Shown here: positions 56,038-64,000 of the stretch, in pieces
Numbering within the stretch: the stretch's first letter is position 1
Layout of the letters: each line of letters starts with the position of its first letter
Assembly: GCA_030686995.1 (NCBI GenBank)
Contig: CM060709.1
Span: 306,609,857-306,673,856, forward strand
Length of the DNA: 64,000 nt
Direction: 5' to 3'
Origin: Artemisia argyi
Lineage: Eukaryota > Streptophyta > Magnoliopsida > Asterales > Asteraceae
Position numbers and translations under genes: made by a program
Notes under the pieces: model-generated
What the model was told of the DNA's origin: nothing
The model's input: the letters and a program-made list of their open reading frames with translations, nothing else
Database searches by the model: none

Positions 56038-57267
56038 CATTATTTGTTGATAGCGTTTTTATTCTAGTGTGTCAATATCATTGTAAGCTTATCATATCCT
56101 TTCTAAAATTAGAATGTAAATTTAATATTTAGAGATGACTGTCTGGGTACACCCTGGTCGCTCAGCCAAACACTAGCAACTGTGATGCAAGTCATCTGAT
56201 GTAATGATAAAGTTTTAATTTGGGTCTACGTACTTCGACTTGGTGATAGGTATAAAAAATGTTATTAAGAAATACAATTTCTTCTTAGTTATGTGGGATT
56301 GTGAATGTATTTGATGCTAGTATTGAATTATATTTTTCGTCACACTATTTTTGTATAAAAATAAAAACTTGTAAACGGAGGAGAATAATCCCTATATATT
56401 TTCAGCTTACATGCAATGGGAAGTGAAGCCTTCCGAACGTCTCAAGATTTTCACCCAACTAGTTTGAACTCTTGTCTCTTCTAAGACGACGACTTTGGGG
56501 ACAACTTACCACTAAACCATGAGATCGTTTCACAGTATGCTGTATTCGGTATATTTAAAATACCTTTTGATGTGCATGCTATAGCGTTATGCGGCTTTAT
56601 AAGTTGCTTTTTATATTATATAGTCATTGTTATTAATGTTGCATGCAATTAATCTCGTGCGATCTGCAGAGTAGTAAGCATCATTATCCTTAACGTTAAA
56701 ATTTTAATAACCAAGTGGTATTTTACTCATTAATTAGTTTATACGAAAAACAAACATTATATAGTAGTCAGTCACAATCTAACACACTTGCATACTATTC
56801 AATTCCTTAATTAAGAATATTAAGCTTCTAGATTTTTGAAGCTCCATTTCAATTCAAAAATTAAGAAAAATTCGTGTAGCATGCATTGATTAAGTTTATA
56901 AGTTATTTTATTTAAATGCAATATTTGATTTTATATATTTTTTTAACTTTGTTCTTTTAATACGTGTTTTAAGATATTTTACAAAAATCCGTAAAATAAA
57001 ATTAACAAATGGAAACTTCGCTAAATAGTTTATTTTATTTATTTATTTATTTTTCTTTCTTTTTCTTCTCTTTTCTCTATTCTCTCATGCTCAAAATAGA
57101 AAGGCCACTCAAATATAATACTATCAATTACTCCTATAATATATTGTGGTAATTATAATCAACACATTATAATAATTTTGATTCTTTACTTATGGTCTAA
57201 AAAATAATGGTTTGAATTTAGGTCATTCTCATACCTTTGAAAAGTTATTGCATCATCAAGAGAATAA
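56038..57267. other. Spacer between the two GLR genes
   Basis: It holds GLR1's 3' region and the SINE-like remnant. The rest is AT-rich with no supported gene on either strand. Confidence 0.5.
56395..56530 (-). mobile_element. Possible tRNA-derived SINE remnant
   Basis: On the minus strand, ATGGTTTAGTGGTAAG (56505-56520) resembles a pol III A box, and AGAGTTCAAACT (56461-56472) resembles a B box (GGTTCGAAnCC type). They are about 35-45 bp apart, as in tRNA-related SINEs. Ends are not defined. Confidence 0.45.
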
Positions 57268-57328
57268 CTCACAAAAAGGGTTGACAGAATCAACCTTTAA
57301 TAAACTGCTACCAAGTCCTTACGATAAT
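57268..57328 (+). promoter_or_regulatory. Conserved GLR promoter block upstream of GLR2
   Basis: AACTCACAAAAAGGGTTGAC, then AATCAACCTTTAATAAACTG and CTACCAAGTCCTTACG. It is homologous to 51539-51600, but here about 715 bp from the ATG instead of about 170 bp, partly because of the hAT-like insertion downstream. Confidence 0.5.
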
Positions 57329-57445
57329 TTCTTACAAGGGTATCTAAATATACCAAAGTAAAATAAGATTATAAGACCGTGTTAATATTCGTCTAATAAA
57401 TGTTCATCTTACTATTCTAATTTGTCTTACACAGAAGTGTGAATT

Positions 57446-57715
57446 CGGGGACGGAACCAGATCGAACCAAACATGACCGGATTAACAAAACTTTTTGAAC
57501 CTTAATATAAAAAACATTTTGATGGACCGAATGCATTTAAAATACATTTAAAGAAAATTGATGTTTTTTTTTTTCAAAAATTAACAATATACGAAGTATT
57601 AAGATTTTCTAGACACCCTTAATGGTTGATAACGAGGTAATAGCCGAAAAAAGGGGGCACTATCGAAAAAATACATGGATCTCGGGACCCGCGGGAACCC
57701 CGTGTTCCGTCCCTG
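57446..57715. mobile_element. hAT-like MITE in GLR2 upstream region (270 bp)
   Basis: The ends CGGGGACGGAACC and GTGTTCCGTCCCTG are inverted and belong to the same end type as the element at 54259. The 8-bp flanks are not clearly identical (TGTGAATT versus AATGTGAT), so the boundaries are less certain. Confidence 0.5.
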
Positions 57716-58043
57716 AATGTGATTTACCTGAGAACATTAGTTAACTACAGTAAAGTAGAACAGGTCTTGCCAACGAAAAACTAAATTTTCTTTCTATAAC
57801 TGGTACCGATTGGTTTTACTGTTGTTTTCAAAATTTTGGACACTCGTAAGAGGAGGTTCATGTGTAACTTCTTTTTTTTCATTAAAAGTCAAGTTTCATA
57901 AAAGTCTAGGCTACGTGTTCAAAAAAAATATATACAAGTCACCAATCTCCATCCATTCGTGTCTCTCTTTCTAATTATAAATAATGAATGAATAATAAGA
58001 AACGAGTTACCCCTTTAATTTAGCATTAACAAAATATCTATAC

Positions 58044-61000
58044 ATGGACAATCATATGCTTGTCTTTGTTTTCTTGATGAGCTTGATATGGATAGCGAAT
58101 GGCAAAACAAAGACAGAAGTCGGAGTTGGTGTGATTCTCGATACAGAAACCTCCTTTGGTAAGATGAGCGGAAGTTGCATTTCAATGGCTTTACATGATT
58201 TCTATCAAGAACACGACAACTACACCACCAAGATTGTCCCTTACTTTCGTGACTCCAAACAAAACAACGTTGAAGCTGCTTCTGCAGCCATCGATCTCTT
58301 GAAAAGTAAGCAAGTCATGGCAATACTAGGACCCATGACATCCTCACAAGCAGAATTCGTGATAGACATTGGTAGCAGATCAAAGGTTCCAATCATCTCT
58401 CCAGCAACAAGCCCTTCTTTTTCAACGAATGACAACCCTTACTTCATCCGTACCGCACACGATTCATCCTCACAACTCAAACTGATAGCAGAATTGGTGA
58501 AACATTTTGAATGGAGGGAAGTGGTGTTTGTTTATGAAGATGGTGAGTACGGAAGAAGCCTCTATTCGGATGTCATGCTAACTTTTGGTACCAACCATAC
58601 AGTCCTATATCCTTCCTCTTCAGATGATTGGATCCTTAAAGAGCTTTACAAGCTAAAGACGATGCAAACTCGTGTCTTCATCGTACATGCTTTACCATTA
58701 TTAGCTTCACGTTTTTTCAAGAAAGTAAATGAAGCGGGAATGATGGAAGAAGGGTATGTTTGGATCATAACAGAAGTGCTCACTAGTCGTTTACATTCTT
58801 TAGATCGCAATGAGATAGATTCAATGCATGGAGTACTTGGCGTGAAGTCATATATCCCAACTACCAACAAGCTTAGCAATTTTGAACGAAGATGGAAACG
58901 GGAATTTCAGAGTCAGAATCCCAAGGATGGTGTGACAGAACTAGACATGTTCGGGATATGGTCTTATGATACAGTGTTTGCGCTAGCAATGGCATTAGAA
59001 AAGGTCGGGAATGAGATGAATACTAGTTTCCAGCGACAACAGGAGTCCACAACAGATTTTGATGGCATTGGAACCTTGGAAATGGGACCAAGAATCCTTC
59101 CATGGGTCCGAAACATAAGATTCAAAGGTCTGAGTGGTGATTTTCATGTCGTTAATGGACAATTACAATCGTCGGTTTACCAAATAGTGAACATTGTTGA
59201 AACGCGTGACAGCACTATAGGGTATTGGACTCCTACAAACAGTTTCTTCAAGAAGTTAAACCATGAATTGAAGGGTCTTAGGGCTATCACATGGTCCGGT
59301 GACAGTCATGTGGTCCCTAAAGGCTGGGAGAACATGTTAAGAGTTGGAGTTCCAGCAAAAGTGGGGCTTGTTGATGAGTTTGTACATGCCTACACCGATC
59401 CTCAAACCGAACAAGTTATTGCAACAGGTTTTTGTGTGGACGTGTTTAACGCAGTTGTTGACGCCTTGCCTTACACTGTCAAATACGAATTCATACCATT
59501 CGTTACACTGGATGGAAAGAGATCATCAGGAAGCTATGATGATCTTCTTCAGAATCTCTCCCGTGGGGTAATCTCATCGAATAGATGATTTCATTAATAT
59601 TAATTCATATGCTTTGATATGCGACATGACACAAAAAGGTTAAAAAAGGTTGCATCCTAATGTTTATGTTTTATAATGTAACAGACATACGATGCAGTGG
59701 TAGGAGACGTTACTGTCCTTGCAAATCGTTGGGATCATGTTGATTTCACGCTGCCATTCACTGAAGCGGGTGTAGCAATGATTGTTTCCAATAAGGATGA
59801 GAGGAAGAATGCATGGATTTTCATGAAACCCCTAGAGAAAAAGCTATGGATAACAATCGGAGCATTTTTCATATACATAGGACTTGTGGTATGGTTTGTT
59901 GAGCATCGTGTAAATAAAGAATTCCGAGGCCCCCCTCATCAACACATCGGAATGATCTTTTGGTTTTCATTCTCCACACTCGTTTTTGCACACAGTAAGT
60001 TTGCACACACATGCAGGCATTCAGCTAGCTTTAATTTGCTCAAGGGGTGTTTCGGATTACTTAGAGGGTGTTCAAGATTACATAGGGGAGTTTGGGATTG
60101 ATTATTTAAAACTAGTTATTAGCTTAGATTAAGCATGTAACAATCTTCTTTTCAAATGCTCTTTAACAAGCAATCAATCCCGAACACCCTCTTACTAAAA
60201 CTGCTAATCTGAATATCTGATTACTTATTTTTGTCATTATACAGCACATGAGCAGTTTAGGACTGCTTATCGAATTATTTGTGAGTCAAATAAGCATACT
60301 CAAAAATTGGAAATGAAAATTTGCAGGGGAGAAGTTGATAAGCAACTTATCAAGATTTGTGGTGATCGTGTGGGTGTTTGTGGTGTTGGTGTTGACCTCA
60401 AGCTATACCGCAAGCTTGACATCCATGTTGACAGTACAACAGCTTCGACCTACATACACCAACATCTCTGAGATAAAAGATAAAGGATATTCAATAGGAT
60501 ACCAAGAGGGTTCATTTGTTCTTGATATATTGAAGAAGATGAATTTTGACGACAGCACGTTGAAAAGCTACAGCACCTTTGAGCAGATGGACACTGCCCT
60601 CAAAAAAGGAAGTCAAAATGGGGGAGTTTCCGCTATTGTAGACGAGCTCCCTTATATCAGGAGTTTCTTATCTAAGTACTGTACTAATTATACGATAACC
60701 GACCCCATCTACAAAACCGCAGGCTTTGGTTTCGTGAGTTTCATTTCATACTGTTTCATTCTATTTCTGCATTTCGTAGCTTTTGACATCTCTATACTGT
60801 TCATTCTATTCCTGCATTTTGTAGCTTTTGAGCATGACTCCATCATTTAATACAGGCATTTCCAAAAGGGTCTCCTTTAGTCCCCGATTTTTCTAGAGCA
60901 GTCCTGAAAGTAACAGAAGAGAAGATGATGAATATCTCAAAACAATAGTTTGGGGAAGCAGCGAGTTGTAGTCTGCAGAGGGAAGCTACAGTGACATCTG

Positions 61001-61314
61001 ATAGACTCTCGCTCGATAGCTTCATGGGACTTTTTCTCATTGCTGGTTTATCATCAACTTCCGCTCTCATGATTTTCATCTTCAGGTTTTTGTATAAAAA
61101 CAAAGAATTATTAGTGTCACAAGGTTCAGTAAGCCAAAAACTCGCTGCAATTGCAACAACATTTGATGAGTTTAAGGATAATGAGTCCAAGAAGATGGTC
61201 CCAGAGGCAACAGTAATTATATACAGCCCGATGTGCATAATGCTAATGTTACATACAGGGGCGAAGCTTCATAGGGGCCGGGGGGGGGGGGCCGAAATTT
61301 TTTTTGCGATGTAG
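58044..61314 (+). pseudogene. GLR2-like: Glutamate receptor-like channel 2, truncated by a premature stop
   Basis: Exons: 58044-59567, 59685-59994, 60327-60733, then 60856 onward. Phases match GLR1 except that GLR1's first intron is absent. The protein follows the family order: signal peptide MDNHMLVFVFLMSLIWIANG, amino-terminal domain, S1, M1 (LWITIGAFFIYIGLVVWFVE), pore (GMIFWFSFSTLV), M3 (SSYTASLTSMLTV), part of S2. In exon 4 a TAG at 60946-60948 (codon 778) stands where GLR1 has the Trp of NQWFGE. This removes the end of S2, M4 and the tail. Beyond it the frame stays open through a recognisable M4 (GLFLIAGLSSTSALMIFIF), then runs into a hAT MITE. It is a recent pseudogene or a channel lacking M4. 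Confidence 0.85.
60064..60191. mobile_element. Tourist-like MITE in GLR2 intron (128 bp)
   Basis: Perfect 10-bp inverted ends GAGGGTGTTC/GAACACCCTC with the 3-bp duplication TTA on both sides (60061-60063 and 60192-60194). The interior folds back (GGGATTGATT / AATCAATCCC). Confidence 0.75.
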
Positions 61315-61457
61315 GGGGTATATAGTTTTCGTGTAGAAAAATTTCGGTATATTCGGTTTCGACCCCCCAAAAATTTCGGTATACCTGAAATATAGCCTTA
61401 GGAAAAAAAAAAATTAGATCCCGACCCCCCACTTACAAAATCCAAGCTTCGCCACTG
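61256..61457. mobile_element. hAT MITE in the GLR2 C-terminal tail (202 bp)
   Basis: The ends CAGGGGCGAAGCTT and AAGCTTCGCCACTG differ at one position. The 8-bp duplication GTTACATA flanks it (61248-61255 and 61458-61465). It lies inside what was the tail-coding sequence, as the flanks ATGTGCATAATG..GTTACA align with the GLR1 tail. Confidence 0.85.
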
Positions 61458-61892
61458 GTTACATACAACCCCCATTTATATTAATATCCATATTGTTGCA
61501 TAACAGAAGCTTCTCTAGTTTTATTCTAGTCTGACAATTAACTAGTTCTAAACGCTTTCTACTCTTGACAATTTGTGTGTATTATCACAATTATCTTATT
61601 TTAACTCGTAAGTATAATGTAAGATAAAGATCCTAAAGCTACCACACTAAATCTAATCACATTGTATAGATTCACATGGAAATACCAAATTATTTGCATC
61701 AACTCAATCACAATAAAGATGCATTTATCCATCTGCGGCAGCAACTCAAAAGATATCAAAATATTTTGCACTCAAAAGGTGGGGTAAAAGAAGACAAATT
61801 TACATGCTTACAAAAAATGAAAAGTAAAATTCTATGTTGTTTACAAAAGAAATGTAGCAGATTCCAGATATACAAGAGGGTAATCAATCGCC

Positions 61893-62443
61893 TTACGAGC
61901 TTCCATGAGATCTGATGGATGATATTGATTGCGCTGAAACAGATGCAGTCGGGCTGCTTATATCTCGTTCCCCGTTGACAAATCTTGGCTTCCCACTCAG
62001 CCTGTCCATTGCTTCTTGACATATATCAGCAAACCACTCATCCTCAGGAAGTACACTGCCATAAAATAAACGGATTTTTTAACATTATTATAACGTTAAA
62101 AATGGAGGCAGTTGATCCTGATTTCACACATATTTGATAACTCAAGAAAACAAGCAATAACCCATATGAATCCACTCCCATTGCAGAGAAGGACGCAAGT
62201 GCTTTATTAGTGATCTGATTCACGACCCGATTCAGATTTCGAGATAAGTAACGCCCTTGGGAAGCAAAGGAGATAACAAACCTCATATATCTAAATAGAA
62301 CTGCACATTTGGAAGTTAGGAAATGATCAGATATCATTTACTGGCCCAGCAAGGAAAACAATAGTGTCCACATACCTGTTGAAGACCAAGGGGACCTAAG
62401 GGCTGTGGCCCTTCTTCAATATCATCTCAAAAAGTTTGGTCTT
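61893..62443 (-). pseudogene. EXO84B: EXO84B-like exocyst subunit, 3' fragment
   Basis: EXO84 is a subunit of the exocyst, which tethers secretory vesicles at the plasma membrane. Three minus-strand exon candidates are read. 62377-62443 ends EEGPQPLGPLGLQQ with donor GTATGTG. 62162-62300 has acceptor GTGCAG and reads FASQGRYLSRNLNRVVNQI. 61893-62055 reads VLPEDEWFADICQEAMDRL, then SSPTASVSAQSISSIRSHGS, with stop TAA at 61893-61895. I recall this C-terminal pattern from plant EXO84B. An extra AT near 62287 shifts the frame in the middle exon, and a TGA precedes the first one, so this is a broken fragment. No upstream exons are found before the window end. Confidence 0.55.
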
Positions 62444-62555
62444 CTGAAAGCCATAAAATGACGTACCGTTTCTGTAAGCCTCATTAATAACGTGTATAGT
62501 TAAACGTACACATGTTAAGCTTATAGATTGTTAAGCTTCTTTTCATTTTAAAAAA
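62444..62555. other. Short non-coding gap
   Basis: AT-rich; nothing identifiable. Confidence 0.5.
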
Positions 62556-63695
62556 TCTATACTATATTATAAAGCGGGACATTCTTAAAATGAAAGAATT
62601 AAAAAATTAAAATTTAACAATTGCTTATAAAGGCAAATTTTAATAAGTGCATGTATAATAGCATTAGTTGCAACCCTTTAAAACACTTTTTTTGAAAATG
62701 TTTTTTTAAAAAATAATAAAAAAATACAAAGTAATTTAATGTAAGGAAAACAAATGTTTATAACAATAACTAGCTAATAAATGTTATATTTAAAACACCT
62801 TTAATATGAAAAATATTTGTTATTATATTTATTGTACAACATAACAAAACACACAAAGCTTCATACAATTTTTATATGTAAAACAAGTTAATGGTACATA
62901 TGGTTTTAAAATACGGACCGGACCAACAGGTTCAACCGGGAACCAGAGTCACTACCGGTTCAGCTAGCCCATAAAAGTCGTCTGAAAACGATATTATTAA
63001 ATCAATGGAGTTTCAAAATGCATGCTAATTTACAATGTTCGAAGGAAATATTATGAAATCACAAGAGTGCCTCGATAACTAACATATACACCTTTTAGAA
63101 TCTTTTTGACAAATCTTACTGTAAAAACTAAAAATTTTGTTTTATAAAAATGGGACGATTTTTTCAAAGCAAAGTATGCAAAATGCTAAATGCTAATTAT
63201 ATATTTTATATTTATTATATATATTTGTATAATAATAATTATACTCTTTAAATTAACCCACATGACTTCTTTGATATTTAGTTTTTTTTTTTCTCTCTTT
63301 ATAAGTACTCTTTTACTTGTATCATCCTTCTATACGGGACAAATATAAAAAACATTGTTTTTAGAGAACTAAATTTTCTTAGCATAATGCAAGTGATTTT
63401 AAAATTCGCTATGGTGTTATTATTTAATAATAACTTTGGACAGAGGGCTATTGTCAATTACTTTACCCTTATACCTTTACAATATACCAGTTATCAACTC
63501 AGTATTGTCACAATACCACGTGGATAATCTTCAGTTTTTATATAAAAAATATTGTTATTGCATAAAATTATTCAAAACTAAAATTGTCGTCATCCGTATA
63601 TCTATTGTATCGTAAAATATAGAAATAAAATAAATTTTCGCTAAATATTACAATTGCATGGCACCCGCCGCTGCAACGCGCGGGTACCCTGCTTG
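62556..63695 (+). mobile_element. Helitron-like non-autonomous element
   Basis: It starts TCTATACTATATTATAAAGC after an A and ends CCCTGCTTG before a T. A GC-rich hairpin ACCCGC..GCGGGT (63663-63685) lies about 10 bp before the end, which is the Helitron layout (5' TC, 3' hairpin then CTRR, insertion between A and T). The last four bases CTTG deviate from CTRR. The interior is AT-rich and non-coding. Confidence 0.4.
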
Positions 63696-64000
63696 TTAAG
63701 AATAATGCATGTAGCGCATTAATTAAATTTAGAGTAAAGTACACCATTCGTCCTAAACTTGTACCCAAAATACAATGTTCGTCCCAAATTCAAAATAAGT
63801 CTCTCAGCAATCCCCATCATCTCCATTTTGCATCACCAATAGTCCCTTAATTAATTGTCGTTAGTCTTCACCTTTGATCCTCTCACATGTACTTCACGTG
63901 AGGGCAAAATTTTCATCTCCCATGTGTTTTATACTTTTTTTTTTGGTCTCGTCTACCACCTGACACAAATATAAAGAACTTCCTTCCATCGTCAAATTCA
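63696..64000. other. Right window edge, no gene seen
   Basis: AT-rich sequence with phrases such as CACCATTCGTCCTAAACTTG and TGTTCGTCCC that look transposon-derived, but without identifiable ends. Confidence 0.4.

Overview
This is plant nuclear DNA: AT-rich, with GT..AG introns, TATA boxes, MITEs and a majority of LTR-retrotransposon sequence. The retroelement proteins (a copia gag with a CCHC knuckle, the extra ORFs downstream of copia pol, an Athila-type gag-protease, and a protein carrying a GDEHL...ESDEFIKSS signature) are of kinds I remember as very abundant in Asteraceae, especially Tanacetum-like assemblies. Asteraceae is therefore my best guess, but it rests on memory and not on a search.

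Layout. (1) 1-10107: element A, a Sirevirus-like Ty1/copia element whose left end lies outside the window. It has decayed gag-pol, two extra ORFs downstream of pol, two polypurine tracts and a 1.09-kb 3' LTR. A sits inside the reverse transcriptase region of (2) element B, a second copia element (10108-16368) with its own, different post-pol ORF, a 3' noncoding RNA-like module and a 529-bp 3' LTR. (3) 16369-19915 plus 46941-47600: a host or MULE-like segment C, with a Tourist MITE, GATATCAC-type repeats and a minus-strand FAR1/MULE-like gene. Its intron is split by (4) element D (19916-46940), a non-autonomous Athila-like element with gag and protease but no reverse transcriptase or integrase, target site taaac. 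D's 5' LTR is in turn split by (5) element E (20465-39476), target site aaccc. E is a tandem LTR-internal-LTR-internal-LTR array with 3.9-kb LTRs and one zinc-knuckle protein per internal region, with no pol. (6) 47783-51943: a 2.08-kb direct tandem duplication carrying three MITEs, the promoter and the first about 60 codons of a glutamate receptor-like gene. (7) 51767-61314: two tandem clade-II-like GLR genes. The first looks intact (5 exons, 929 aa). The second has a premature stop before the last membrane helix and a hAT MITE in its tail. (8) 61893-62443: a frameshifted 3' fragment resembling exocyst EXO84B on the minus strand, followed by a Helitron-like element.

Most notable observation. 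The noncoding 3' region of E (27543-27941, repeated at 35088-35490) holds four units. In each, a 7-bp hairpin loop is complementary to a segment 15-17 nt downstream, which is the layout of a classical H-type pseudoknot, with a constant TAAAG directly after the hairpin. The stems co-vary between units. A homologous array lies at the same relative place, just before the 3' LTR, in the unrelated copia element B (15145-15562). This looks like an RNA module shared across retrotransposon superfamilies.

A second pattern is that each element carries its own dispersed, mostly palindromic short word: GGAACCCT/GGGTTCCGCC in A, AAAGTACTGCTT in B, TATCAC-GTGATA in C, TGACGGCGTCA in D and GGTCCCT in E. These words lie mainly in or near LTR U3 regions.
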